64,000 nucleotides of DNA, from NCBI RefSeq assembly GCF_025905425.1, contig NZ_CP109603.1, forward strand, positions 62,001 through 126,000, in the 5' to 3' direction. The notes beneath the pieces were generated by a model. The model was given only the letters and a program-made list of their open reading frames with translations, ran no database searches and had not been told where the DNA came from. The position numbers and the translations under genes were made by a program. Every line of letters begins with the position of its first letter. Position 1 is the stretch's first letter. The DNA is from Pseudomonas putida (lineage in GTDB: Bacteria > Pseudomonadota > Gammaproteobacteria > Pseudomonadales > Pseudomonadaceae). Positions 25,212-33,887 of the stretch are shown here, piece by piece.

Positions 25212-25240
25212 AAAACGCCCGGCGCTAGGCCGGGCGTTTT
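25212..25240. terminator. Bidirectional rho-independent terminator
   Basis: AAAACGCCCGG and CCGGGCGTTTT form an 11-bp stem around CGCTAGG, with A and T runs on both sides. It lies between convergent psiE and the hibernation-factor gene. Confidence 0.93.
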
Positions 25241-25250
25241 ATTGCAACCA

Positions 25251-25598
25251 TCAGGCGTCGGGGTCACTCAGTTCCAGCACGCCGCGCTTGCTGCGCAACT
25301 TGCCGTAAAAGTGCTCAAGCGCATGGTTGAGCTTGGTGGCGGCACCATCGACCGCCTGGTCCAGCGAGGTGGCGGTGTGGGTCACGGAAATCGGTTGGTG
25401 GCCTTTGGGGCGAGCCTCCATTTGGCAACGTTTGTCATGCGGTCCGGGCTTGGTGCCGTTCTCGTCGCGCAGGTGGACCTCGATGCGGGTGAGGTCGTCC
25501 TCGTAACGTTCGAGTGAGCTTTCCAGCGTACTGCGGACCCACTCGTCGAGCCGGGCGTTACCTTCGATATGGTTGCTGCTGTTGACCTGGATTTGCAT
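25251..25598 (-). CDS. HPF/RaiA-type ribosome-associated protein
   Basis: The 115-residue protein has the single-domain HPF/RaiA pattern: MQIQVNSSNHIEGNARLDEWVRSTLESSLERYEDDLTRIEVHLRDENG, then CQMEARPKGHQPISVTHTATSLDQAVDGAATKLNHALE. Members bind the small ribosomal subunit and promote hibernation in stationary phase. A separate hpf normally lies in the rpoN region, so this would be a second paralogue. Its only plausible partner nearby is the terminator it shares with psiE. Confidence 0.85.
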   Translation of the reverse strand: MQIQVNSSNHIEGNARLDEWVRSTLESSLERYEDDLTRIEVHLRDENGTKPGPHDKRCQMEARPKGHQPISVTHTATSLDQAVDGAATKLNHALEHFYGKLRSKRGVLELSDPDA

Positions 25599-25778
25599 GA
25601 TTCAATCCTTATTCAGCTTGCTCGCATGGAGGCGCGCCTAGGCCCTTGAGACCCTTGGAATTTCTGCGCCTCTTGACTCTAAGGTCAGGCAACGGCGAAA
25701 TGATTTCAAGCCCTTTTTGAAAATAAACTTCTTGTTGCAAATGCATGGCGAGGGCCGCAAGGCGACCCTCAGGTTTGC

Positions 25779-28103
25779 TCAGAACGCCACAGAGGTCTGC
25801 ACGTACAGGGTTCGTGGTTCACCCACGTACTTGCCCTTGTTGTTATCGTCGAACGAACGCGTGTAGTACTCGCGGTTGAACAGGTTCTTCACCCCTACCG
25901 CCACCTTCAGGTTCGACAGCTGCGGGCCAAAGTCATACCCGGCACGGGTGCTGACCAGCATGTAGCCGGGGATACGCCCGGTGCTGCCATCGGCACTTTC
26001 CTCGCCGGTGTTGGCGTTGTCGGCATATTGGCTGCTCTGGAAGCTGCCATCCAGGTCCAATTGCCATGGGCCTTCGGTGTAACCGACGCCCAGCGTGCCC
26101 TTGTGCCGTGACGAGAACGGCACCTGGTTGCCCTTGTTCGGCCCGTCTTCGCGAATGGTGGCGTCGACGAACGCATAGCTGGCGTGCACATCGAAGCCGG
26201 CCAGTGCCGGGCTAAGGCCGTCGAGGGCATAGCGGATGCTGGTCTCGATGCCTTGGTGCCGGGTCTCGCCGCGTGCGATCACCGAATCGTTGGTCTGGTT
26301 GCTTTCGTACTGGTTGTCGAAGTTGATCAGAAACGCGCCGATCTCCGCCTGTAGGTCGCCATTGTCGTAGCGTGTGCCGACCTCCCAGGTACGGGCCTTC
26401 TCCGGTTTCACTTCGCCGCTGCTGACGCGGTTGGGCATCTGGCTGTACTGCACGCTGCCGAACGAACCCTCGGTGTTGGCATACAGGTTCCAGGTGTCGG
26501 TCAGGTGGTACATCACATTCAGTGCCGGCAAGGCGGTGTTGTAGCTGCCCTGGTAGCGCTGGCCGTTGAGCTTGTTGCTCTGCTCGGAGTCGATCATCTC
26601 GTAGCGCACGCCCGGGGTGATGGTCCAGCGGCCGATGTCGATGCGGTCATCCAGGTAGATGGCATGGGCTTCGGTGCTGCCGCGGGTGTCGCGGTCGTTG
26701 CGGCTGGCGGTGGTCGGCAGGTCGCCGTTGACCGGTTCTCGGAAGCGCAGTTCGTGGCCGGCTTCGTTGACATAGCGGTAGCCGATGCCAAGCTCGTGCC
26801 AGCTGTCACCCAACGCAACGCCCTGAGAGAAGCGGGTCTCGATGCCGCGCACCCAGTATTCGCGTGGCGACAGCGAAACGAAGCTGCCCTGATCGAGGTA
26901 GCCGCTGCGCAGGGTTTTGGTGAAGAAGCTGTTGACGCTGAACTGGCGGTCGTCCTGCTTGTAGTCGTAGCCGACGTTGACCAGCGTGCGACGCCCCCAG
27001 AACTTGTCCTTCAGGCGCGTTGACTGGTAGGGGTCGGCAGCGAAATCGGCGCTGCTCAGGCCACCGGGCATGTCGGCTTCGCCCTCGTAGTACTGGGCCA
27101 TGGCGTGCAGGCTGTTGGCTTCGTCGAGCTGCAGCTTGCCCTTGAGGATCAGGTCGTCGATCTGCGTGTCGCTGTGCTCGCGCCAATCGCCGCCACGGGT
27201 GCCGGAGTAGAGCAGGGCGCCGCCCAAACCATTGGCATTGGTGCCACCGACCAGCAGGTTGGCGCTGTTCTTGAAACCGTCATGGCTCGAGGATGGACTG
27301 ATCTGGTTTTGCATGGCGGCCTTGAACGTCGCCTGCTCGGGGATCGCCCGGGTCACGAAGTTGACGATGCCGCCGACGTTCTGCGGGCCGTAGCGCACCG
27401 CGCCGCCGCCGCGCACCACGTCCACGGCATCCATGTTGCCCATGCTGATCGGCGCCAGCGACAGCTGAGGCTGGCCATACGGCGCGAAGGGCACCGGGAT
27501 GCCGTCCATGAGCACAGTGGAGCGTGACGCCAACCGTGGGTTGAGGCCACGGATGCCAAAGTTCAGTGCCAGGTCATGGCTGCCGGTGCCGTTGTTGTCC
27601 GGCGCGTTCACCCCAGGCATACGGTTGAGCACTTCACGGGCGGTGGTCGCGCCGCTGCGTTCGAATGCCTCACGGCGCACGACGTCGCGGGCGCCAGCGT
27701 GTTCGAAGACGTTGTCCTGCTGGGCTTCGGCCAACCAGTCGCCGACCACCGTCGAGGCCCCCAGCTCAACCGGGGCGCCTGCAGTGGCGGCGCCCAGCGG
27801 TTGCAGGCTGAAGGCGTTGTCGGTTTCCTGCCGGGCCTGCAGGCCGCTGCCGCGCAGCAGCGAGTCGAGGCCCTGGCGTACGTCATACTGGCCGTCCAGG
27901 CCTTGCGTGTGCATGCCTTGGGTCAGTTGCGAGCCGAACGAAATCAGTGCGCCGCTCTCGCGACCGAACTGGTTGAGGGCGTCTTCAAGGGAACCGGCGG
28001 CAATGTGGTAGCTGCGTGCTTCGGCGTGGGCCGCGGGTGTGGCAAGGCCGAGGGTGGTAGCGAGCAGCAGGGCGTGGACGAGGGGGCTGGGGCGCAACGG
28101 CAT
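25779..28103 (-). CDS. fecA: TonB-dependent ferric citrate receptor FecA
   Basis: The 774-residue outer-membrane receptor has a signal peptide, and then an N-terminal STN signalling domain (SYHIAAGSLEDALNQFGRESGALISFG, about 31-110). A plug follows with GLNPRLASRSTVLMDGIPVPFAPYG and GNMDAVDVVRGGGAVRYGPQNVGG, nearly identical in style to E. coli FecA, and the barrel ends in the usual aromatic residue (VAF). The STN domain lets it signal through FecR to FecI. It is third in fecI-fecR-fecA; a REP pair lies between fecR and fecA. Confidence 0.94.
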   Translation of the reverse strand: MPLRPSPLVHALLLATTLGLATPAAHAEARSYHIAAGSLEDALNQFGRESGALISFGSQLTQGMHTQGLDGQYDVRQGLDSLLRGSGLQARQETDNAFSLQPLGAATAGAPVELGASTVVGDWLAEAQQDNVFEHAGARDVVRREAFERSGATTAREVLNRMPGVNAPDNNGTGSHDLALNFGIRGLNPRLASRSTVLMDGIPVPFAPYGQPQLSLAPISMGNMDAVDVVRGGGAVRYGPQNVGGIVNFVTRAIPEQATFKAAMQNQISPSSSHDGFKNSANLLVGGTNANGLGGALLYSGTRGGDWREHSDTQIDDLILKGKLQLDEANSLHAMAQYYEGEADMPGGLSSADFAADPYQSTRLKDKFWGRRTLVNVGYDYKQDDRQFSVNSFFTKTLRSGYLDQGSFVSLSPREYWVRGIETRFSQGVALGDSWHELGIGYRYVNEAGHELRFREPVNGDLPTTASRNDRDTRGSTEAHAIYLDDRIDIGRWTITPGVRYEMIDSEQSNKLNGQRYQGSYNTALPALNVMYHLTDTWNLYANTEGSFGSVQYSQMPNRVSSGEVKPEKARTWEVGTRYDNGDLQAEIGAFLINFDNQYESNQTNDSVIARGETRHQGIETSIRYALDGLSPALAGFDVHASYAFVDATIREDGPNKGNQVPFSSRHKGTLGVGYTEGPWQLDLDGSFQSSQYADNANTGEESADGSTGRIPGYMLVSTRAGYDFGPQLSNLKVAVGVKNLFNREYYTRSFDDNNKGKYVGEPRTLYVQTSVAF

Positions 28104-28210
28104 GGGTGAGGTCCTGATAAAAGGGTTCTGCCTTGTCTGTCACGCGAGGGTTGGCAAATGGCTCAGGTGAGTGCAAAAAAATGTGTGGCAGTAGTTGGGG
28201 CTGCTGTGCA

Positions 28211-28340
28211 GCTCATCGCAGGCAAGCCAGCTCCCACAGGGCCAGCAACCCTTTCACGGGTGGCGCTGTATCTGTGGGAGATTGCCCAGCCTACAGTGGT
28301 CATTGTGGGAGCTGGCTTGCCTGCGATGGGGCGCGCAGCG
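28211..28340. repeat. Variant REP pair between fecR and fecA
   Basis: Two facing copies of a variant core (TCGCAGGCAAGCCAGCTCCC and its complement) flank a partial third segment (CTGTGGGAGATTGCCC). This variant replaces GCCCGCTCCC with GCCAGCTCCC. Confidence 0.85.
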
Positions 28341-28352
28341 GCCCCGGCAATC

Positions 28353-29279
28353 TCACGTCAGGCTATCGACCGTCACCCAGTACCGGGTAAACCGCCGCAC
28401 CCGCACCGGCAACGCCACCTCCAGCATCTGCAGGATCCGCTCACTGTCATCCAGCGGATAAGACCCGGAAATCCGCAGGTCGGCGACCCGGTCGCTGCAC
28501 CCCAGCTGCCCCTGCCGGTAGCGACCGAGTTCGGCGAGGAAATCCCCCAGGCGCATCTGTGACGCCACCAGCATGCCGTCGACCCAGGCCCCGGCATTGC
28601 GCTCCAGCGCTGTGATCGCCCGCCAACCGTTGCCCGCCAAGCGAGCCTGTTGCCCTGCCAGCAAGGCGTGGCCAGAAACGCTGGCGGTACCACTGAACAC
28701 CGATACCAAACTGAACCCGTCGTACTGGCGTACGTTGAAGCGTCCGCTGTCCATGCGCAGCGCACCTTCGCCGGTGCGCAGCAGCAACGGCCGCGCATCC
28801 TTGGCTACCTCCAGCGCCAGCTCGCCTTCGCGCAGATGCACCACACGCTGTTGCCCATCGAAGCGCACATCGGCGGCGCTGCGGGTATTGAGTTGCAGCA
28901 CGCTGCCGTCTTCCAGGTTCATCCGCCGACGCTGGCCGACCGGGCTGCGGTAATCGGCCATCAGCCCCGGCAAGGGGTTGTGCTGCTGCAGCCCCAGCCC
29001 GGTGGCACTGGCCACACCCACCAGCAGCAGTACCTTCAGTGCCCGTCGCCGCGCGGCAGATTGCGGCGCCTGCAACGTCGCGTGCACGACCGGCGAGGCC
29101 ACACCGCGTAGCCGTTGGTTGACCTGTTGAATATGCGCCCAGGCACGCTGGTGCTCGTGATCGGCCTGTAACCAGTGATCCAGCGCCAGCTGTTGGGCAT
29201 GGTCGAAATCATCACCCTGGGACTCGATCAACCAGTGCACGGCCTGCTCGGCCACCTGCGGCGAGAATTGGGTATTCAC
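28353..29279 (-). CDS. fecR: FecR-type sigma regulator
   Basis: The 308-residue inner-membrane protein has an N-terminal cytoplasmic anti-sigma region (AEQAVHWLIESQGDDFDHAQQLALDHWLQADHEHQRAW) and one transmembrane helix (ALKVLLLVGVASATGLGL, about 80-97). The periplasmic FecR domain follows (RRMNLEDGSVLQLNTRSAADVRF). It relays receptor occupancy from FecA to FecI. Its start overlaps the fecI stop by 4 bases. Confidence 0.93.
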   Translation of the reverse strand: MNTQFSPQVAEQAVHWLIESQGDDFDHAQQLALDHWLQADHEHQRAWAHIQQVNQRLRGVASPVVHATLQAPQSAARRRALKVLLLVGVASATGLGLQQHNPLPGLMADYRSPVGQRRRMNLEDGSVLQLNTRSAADVRFDGQQRVVHLREGELALEVAKDARPLLLRTGEGALRMDSGRFNVRQYDGFSLVSVFSGTASVSGHALLAGQQARLAGNGWRAITALERNAGAWVDGMLVASQMRLGDFLAELGRYRQGQLGCSDRVADLRISGSYPLDDSERILQMLEVALPVRVRRFTRYWVTVDSLT

Positions 29280-29770
29280 AGGGCGAAGTAACAGCGCATG
29301 GCCGCCTTGTTCAGGTAGCGTTTGACCGTGGCCAGCGACACGTCCAGCTCACGCGCAATTTCGCCCTGGCCCAGGCCATCGACCTGGGCCAGCAGGAAGG
29401 CGCGCTTGACCAGCGCTGGCAGGCCATCAAGCAGGCGATCGAGCTCCAGCAGCGTCTCGAAGATGATCGCTTTGTGTTCCTCGCTCGGTGCCACGTCTTC
29501 CGGCACCTGGGCCAAGGCCTCAAGGTAGGCGCGCTCCAGTTCCTGGCGGCGCAAGTGGTTGCACAGTACCCGCTTGGCCACAGTGGCCAGGAACGCCCGT
29601 GGTTCGATCAATTGCGGCGTCTCGCGGGCCTGCAGCAAGCGTACGTAGGTGTCCTGCGCCAGGTCCGCGGCACTCTGCGGGCAGCCCAGGCGGCGGCGCA
29701 ACCAGCCGGTCAGCCAGTTGTGATGGGCGTGAAAGAGGCCTTCGACCGTTGAAGAGAGGGCGCTGGACAC
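29276..29770 (-). CDS. fecI: ECF sigma factor FecI
   Basis: The 164-residue iron-starvation ECF sigma factor has region 2 (FHAHHNWLTGWLRRRLGCPQSAADLAQDTYVRLLQ) and region 4 (LPALVKRAFLLAQVDGLGQGEIARELDVSLATVKRYLNKA). The frame opens further upstream, but GTG at 29770 has GGAG six bases before it and gives the normal FecI length. Expected target: the fecA promoter. A Fur-like box lies about 143 bases upstream in the divergent promoter region. Confidence 0.92.
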   Translation of the reverse strand: MSSALSSTVEGLFHAHHNWLTGWLRRRLGCPQSAADLAQDTYVRLLQARETPQLIEPRAFLATVAKRVLCNHLRRQELERAYLEALAQVPEDVAPSEEHKAIIFETLLELDRLLDGLPALVKRAFLLAQVDGLGQGEIARELDVSLATVKRYLNKAAMRCYFAL

Positions 29771-29912
29771 CGTGTACTCCGGCGCCTGAATGCGCGACTG
29801 GAAGTAAGAATTGTTCGCATTGTAGTGATCGACCCTGCTCACGGCAATCCTCCAGGGCTTCACCGTCAGCGTGTCGGCGATGGGCGGCGCAGCAGTGCAA
29901 GGCTTTGCATAT

Positions 29913-29931
29913 GAGAATTGAAATCATTATT
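29913..29931. promoter_or_regulatory. Fur-like box between fecI and the reductase operon
   Basis: GAGAATTGAAATCATTATT agrees with the 19-base Fur consensus GATAATGATAATCATTATC at 14 positions, with an intact right half. It is in an AT-rich patch placed to control both divergent iron operons. Confidence 0.75.
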
Positions 29932-29963
29932 ATTGCAGCCCCAAAAACGCCCGGACCTCCGCC

Positions 29964-30269
29964 ATGAAGAGCAAAGCCGCCGGTCTCCCGCTCAGCTACC
30001 GACTGGCCGTGGCCTCACGTTGCCTGGCCGCCGTGCTGGGCGGTTATCTGCTGGCATCCATGGCCAGTATCAGCATTGCTTTGCTGGCGCCTATGCCGCG
30101 TGTCGATGCGACCCTCACCGGCCTGCTGCTGTCATTCGTCTTCTACCTGCTGGCCTTCATCTGGTGCTTTGCCTGCCGCAGCGCCTGGCGTGCCTGGTTT
30201 GGCGTGCTGGGGCCGAGCCTGGTGCTGGGTGTGGTCAGCGGTTTTGCCCATTGGATGAAGAACCCATGA
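29964..30269 (+). CDS. DUF3649 small membrane protein (iron uptake)
   Basis: The 101-residue protein has three transmembrane helices (CLAAVLGGYLLASMASISIALL, LTGLLLSFVFYLLAFIWCF, LGPSLVLGVVSG) and the N-terminal YRLAVASRCLAAVLGGY typical of DUF3649. Members commonly precede a PepSY-TM protein and DUF3325 in siderophore loci. Its stop overlaps the next start (ATGA). The exact role is unknown. Confidence 0.85.
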   Translation: MKSKAAGLPLSYRLAVASRCLAAVLGGYLLASMASISIALLAPMPRVDATLTGLLLSFVFYLLAFIWCFACRSAWRAWFGVLGPSLVLGVVSGFAHWMKNP

Positions 30270-31843
30270 AAGAAGGCTTCCGCCAGGCCATGGCCTGGTT
30301 GCACACCTGGACCGGGCTGATCTTCGGCTGGCTGCTGTTCGCCATCTTCCTCACCGGCACGCTGTCGTACTTCAAGGAAGAGATCAACCACTGGACCCAG
30401 CCCGAAGTGCGCAGCCATGCGCTCGACCCGGTGAACAGCCTGGGCCTGGCCCAGCGCTACCTGGAGGCCAACGCCGCGCACGCCAGCAGTTGGATGATCC
30501 GCTTGCCTAATGAGCGCGAGGCTGCGCTGAACGTAGGCTGGCGCGACCCTGAGGCCGGGCGGCGCGGTTTTGTCAGCAAGCGCCTCGACGCGCAGACCGG
30601 CCAGCCGGTCGAGGCCCGCGACAGCCGGGGTGGCGAGTTCTTCTACCGCTTCCACTTCCAACTCGAAATGCCGCACCCGTTCGGCCGCTGGCTGTCGACG
30701 TTCTGCGCCTTCATCATGCTGGTGGGCCTGGTTACCGGGATCATCACCCACAAGAAGATCTTCAAGGAGTTCTTCACCTTCCGCCCAGGCAAAGGCCAGC
30801 GCTCCTGGCTGGACGGGCACAACGCGATTGGCGTGCTGGTGCTGCCGTTCCACCTGATGATCAGCTACAGCAGCCTGGTGCTGTTCATGTACATGGTGAT
30901 GCCTGCCGGCATCATGGCCAGTTATGGCGGCAACAGCGGCGAGTACTTCAATGAGCTGTTCGGCCGTGACGATGCGCCCAAGGCTGCCAACGTCGTGATG
31001 CCGCTGGTGCCCTTGCCGACGCTGTACGCCAAGGTTCAGGAACAGGTGCCGGGCGCGCGCATCGGTTACATCCAGCTGCAGAACCCCGGTGACGGCAATG
31101 CGCGGGTCACCTTCACCCAGGCCTCCGCCGACAACGTCGCCTACAGGCGCAGCGCCAACTGGACCTTCGACGGTGTCAGCGGTGCGTTGTTGAGCCAAGG
31201 TGCGCCAGAGACCGGCGCGATGATGACGGCCTTCAGCTTCGCCGGCCTGCACATGGGCAACTTCGCTGGCCCCTGGCTGCGTTGGCTGTACTTCTTCTTC
31301 GGTGTGGCCGGTACTGCAGTGATCGGCACAGGCTTGGTGATGTGGCTGGGCAAGCGTCAGCTCAAGCATGCCAAGAGTGCGCACATGCCGGGCGAATTGC
31401 GCCTGGTCGAGGTGCTCAACATTGTCAGCATGAGTGGCCTGCTGCTGGCGGTGGCGGGGTTCTTCTGGGCCAATCGGCTGGTCCCTATGGCGCTGGAAGG
31501 CCGCGCCGACTGGGAGGTCAACACGTTCTTCCTGGTTTGGGCGCTGTCGCTGGTGCATGCCGTGCTGCGATCCGGCCGCCGCGCCTGGGGCGAGCAACTG
31601 GCGCTGGGCGCGCTGGCCTTTGCCTTGCTGCCGCTGGTCAATGGCCTGACCACCGGCCAAGGCCTCGATCAGTCGTTGCAGGTTGGTGACTGGGCCATGG
31701 CGGGGTTCGACCTCACGGCGCTGGCTACCGGCCTGTTCCTGGCCTGGGCGGCCCGCAAGATGTTGCGCGCCCCTAAGCCTGTGGCCAAGCGCGCTTCGCG
31801 CGGGGCAAAAAAACCGGTTACTGACGTGGTCGAGGTGGGCTGA
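30266..31843 (+). CDS. PepSY-associated transmembrane protein (putative siderophore-iron reductase)
   Basis: The 525-residue protein has the PepSY-TM layout: HTWTGLIFGWLLFAIFLTGTLSYFKEEI at the N-terminus, a periplasmic domain, HPFGRWLSTFCAFIMLVGLVTGI, and further membrane helices with histidines suited to heme (GLHMGNFAGPWLRWLYFFFGVAG, AWAARK end). Relatives such as FoxB and FpvG release iron from siderophores by reduction at the inner membrane. A longer frame upstream is not conserved; ATG at 30266 overlaps the DUF3649 stop. It ends overlapping DUF3325. Confidence 0.88.
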   Translation: MKEGFRQAMAWLHTWTGLIFGWLLFAIFLTGTLSYFKEEINHWTQPEVRSHALDPVNSLGLAQRYLEANAAHASSWMIRLPNEREAALNVGWRDPEAGRRGFVSKRLDAQTGQPVEARDSRGGEFFYRFHFQLEMPHPFGRWLSTFCAFIMLVGLVTGIITHKKIFKEFFTFRPGKGQRSWLDGHNAIGVLVLPFHLMISYSSLVLFMYMVMPAGIMASYGGNSGEYFNELFGRDDAPKAANVVMPLVPLPTLYAKVQEQVPGARIGYIQLQNPGDGNARVTFTQASADNVAYRRSANWTFDGVSGALLSQGAPETGAMMTAFSFAGLHMGNFAGPWLRWLYFFFGVAGTAVIGTGLVMWLGKRQLKHAKSAHMPGELRLVEVLNIVSMSGLLLAVAGFFWANRLVPMALEGRADWEVNTFFLVWALSLVHAVLRSGRRAWGEQLALGALAFALLPLVNGLTTGQGLDQSLQVGDWAMAGFDLTALATGLFLAWAARKMLRAPKPVAKRASRGAKKPVTDVVEVG

Positions 31844-32169
31844 TGCTGGGGATTGCACTGATCGGCTTCGCCGGCTTCGTGGCCCTGTGCCTGGCCATGG
31901 AAAAGCACTTCAGCGAGCTGCTGGGCCGCAAGCCGCGCCCGCAACAGGTGCGTTTGCTGCGCGTCGGTGGCTGGCTGCTGTTGCTGCTGTCGCTGGTGCT
32001 CAGCGTGCACCTGCGGGGCTGGGCCCATGGCCTGGTCGAGTGGATCGCGGTGTTGATGGCGGGGGTGACCCTCTGGGTGTTCGGCCTGCCGTACCAGCCG
32101 CGTCTGTTGCTGGGCCTGGCCGCCGCCAGCCTGGTGCTTGGCCCGCTGCTGGCCGTGCTGGCTGTGTGA
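31843..32169 (+). CDS. DUF3325 small membrane protein (iron uptake)
   Basis: The 108-residue protein has three to four hydrophobic helices and the DUF3325 pattern (ALIGFAGFVALCLAMEKHFSELLGR, then LRVGGWLLLLLSL). It overlaps the PepSY-TM stop by one base (TGATG), so the two are translationally coupled. DUF3325 regularly travels with DUF3649 and PepSY-TM proteins; no separate function is known to me. Confidence 0.85.
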   Translation: MLGIALIGFAGFVALCLAMEKHFSELLGRKPRPQQVRLLRVGGWLLLLLSLVLSVHLRGWAHGLVEWIAVLMAGVTLWVFGLPYQPRLLLGLAAASLVLGPLLAVLAV

Positions 32170-32191
32170 GCGCTTGAGCGAGCCGGCAGAC

Positions 32192-32749
32192 ATGCTCGAA
32201 CCTGACGCCGACAGCGCCAGCGGGCGCGCGCGTTTCGTCCAGGTATTCCTGGCGCAGCGGGCGCGCATGGAGGCACTGGTGAGCCGCCGGGTCGGCTGTC
32301 GGGCGACGGCATCGGACCTGGTCCAGGAGTTGTTCCTGCGGTTCTGGCGCCGCCCCGAGGTCAAGGTCGAAGCACTGGACACCTACCTGCTGCGCTGCGC
32401 CGGCAACCTTGCCATCGACCACCTGCGCAGCGAAGGCAGCCGTGGGCGGGTGGCTGAAGCCACGCAGGCCGTGGATGAGCAGTCCAGCGTCCCGGAGCCT
32501 GATCAAGCCCTGGAAATCGATCACGACCTGCAGCGCATCGAGGCTGCATTGCGTGCCTTGCCCGAACGTACGCGGCAGATCTTTCTGCTCAACCGCATCC
32601 ACGGTTGCAAGTACAGCGAGATCGCCACGGCCATGCAACTGTCCCAGAGCGCCGTTGAAAAGCATATGATGCGCGCCCTCGAAGCGTGCAAGGCGAGTAT
32701 CGCCGAGCCCGCATCCACCCTGCGCAGGCCTGGGAGCGCCCGTCGATGA
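32192..32749 (+). CDS. Iron-starvation ECF sigma factor (second system)
   Basis: The 185-residue sigma-70 ECF factor shows region 2 ASDLVQELFLRFWRRPEVKVEALDTYLLRCAGNLAIDHLR and region 4 LPERTRQIFLLNRIHGCKYSEIATAMQLSQSAVEKHMMRAL. It is of the FpvI/FiuI/FoxI type. Start ATG at 32192 is a choice among weak ribosome sites; TTG at 32174 is also possible. It overlaps its FecR partner by 4 bases and lies in the operon headed by DUF3649, so it should be Fur controlled. Confidence 0.88.
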   Translation: MLEPDADSASGRARFVQVFLAQRARMEALVSRRVGCRATASDLVQELFLRFWRRPEVKVEALDTYLLRCAGNLAIDHLRSEGSRGRVAEATQAVDEQSSVPEPDQALEIDHDLQRIEAALRALPERTRQIFLLNRIHGCKYSEIATAMQLSQSAVEKHMMRALEACKASIAEPASTLRRPGSARR

Positions 32750-33729
32750 GCCGTCCGAATCCGATCACTGCCGCGCAGTCACAGGCGGCGCTGCAGTGGC
32801 TGAGCCGCATCAACGAGCAGCCTGAGCAAGCCCATGGCGTGGCGTTCAAGCGTTGGTTGCTGGCCGACCCGGGGCATCGTGAGGCGTACGCACAGGCTCA
32901 GGCGCTGTGGCAGATGAGCGCGGTGCCAGCGGCGCGGCTGGCCGATGAAGCGCGCGAAGGCCTGCAACCGTATCTGGATGCCATGGCCAAGGCACCTGCC
33001 CGAGGCCGCTGGCGGTACCGGGCCGTGGCCTTCGCGGCGGCAGCCTGCCTGGTGCTGGCGGTCGGCACTGCAGGCGGTTGGCACCCTGGCTTCTGGCTGC
33101 AGGACTTGCAGGCCGACTACAGCAGCACGGGGCAAGTCCGCCAGGTGACCCTGCCGGACCAATCGCAGGTGACGTTGGATGCGGGCAGTGCCATTGCAGT
33201 CGACTTTGCCCATGGCGAGCGCCGTGTGCGGCTGCTGCGCGGGGCGGCGTTCTTCCAGGTCACCCACACCGGCGAGCCGTTTCTGGTAGCCGCCGCAGGC
33301 GGTGAAGTGCGGGTGCTGGGGACCCAGTTCGAGGTGCGAGAACAGGGTGACGGCGCGCAGGTGACGGTGCGCAGTGGGCGGGTTGCGGTGCAGCCCGAGC
33401 CAGGGGAGGTTGCCCGTGAACTGACGGCCAATCAGCAGCTGGCTTACCTTGACGGCCGAGCGGGTACCCCCTTGAGTGTGGACAGCGAGAGCCGTCTGGC
33501 CTGGCGCCAGGGATGGCTGAATTACTACCAGGTGCCGTTGGCGCAGGTGGTCGAGGACCTCGGGCGCTACTATCCGGGGCGCATTGTGCTGCTCGACGGT
33601 GAGTTGGGGCAGCGTAAGGTCAGTGGCAGTTTCCCGGTGCAAGCGCCTTTGGCAGCACTCGATTCACTCGGCAACGTGATGGGCTTTTCCCGCCAGACCG
33701 TATTGGGGCGTTTGACGATTATCCGCTAG
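32746..33729 (+). CDS. FecR-type sigma regulator (second system)
   Basis: The 327-residue protein has an N-terminal anti-sigma region (ALQWLSRINEQPEQAHGVAFKRWLLADPGHREAYAQA), one transmembrane helix (RAVAFAAAACLVLAVGTAGGW, about 91-111) and a FecR domain (RQVTLPDQSQVTLDAGSAIAVDF). The ATG at 32746 overlaps the sigma stop. It should couple the receptor at 33888 to the sigma factor just upstream. Confidence 0.92.
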   Translation: MSRPNPITAAQSQAALQWLSRINEQPEQAHGVAFKRWLLADPGHREAYAQAQALWQMSAVPAARLADEAREGLQPYLDAMAKAPARGRWRYRAVAFAAAACLVLAVGTAGGWHPGFWLQDLQADYSSTGQVRQVTLPDQSQVTLDAGSAIAVDFAHGERRVRLLRGAAFFQVTHTGEPFLVAAAGGEVRVLGTQFEVREQGDGAQVTVRSGRVAVQPEPGEVARELTANQQLAYLDGRAGTPLSVDSESRLAWRQGWLNYYQVPLAQVVEDLGRYYPGRIVLLDGELGQRKVSGSFPVQAPLAALDSLGNVMGFSRQTVLGRLTIIR

Positions 33730-33744
33730 ACACCTGTGCCAGAA

Positions 33745-33783
33745 CCTGTGGGAGCGGGCTTGCCCGCGAAGAGGCCGGCCCAG
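33745..33783. repeat. Single REP element
   Basis: One REP copy (CCTGTGGGAGCGGGCTTGCC and GCGAAGAGGCCGGCC) lies between the second fecR-type gene and its receptor gene. Confidence 0.88.
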
Positions 33784-33887
33784 GTAAAAAATTTGAAATA
33801 ACGGATGAGGTAACAGGACGTGGCATCCGTGTAATGAGTGGAAGTGCGATTAATTCGCAATCGACACCCACTTACAGGTCAGCGTCC

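Noticed and set aside
30143..31858. 571-codon minus-strand frame opposite the PepSY-TM gene
   Set aside because: Antisense shadow; low-complexity His/Gln/Arg-rich translation typical of the opposite strand of membrane-protein genes.
33784..33887. Possible iron-sigma promoter before the second receptor
   Set aside because: The region is AT-rich and well placed, but I could not match a specific -35/-10 pair with confidence.
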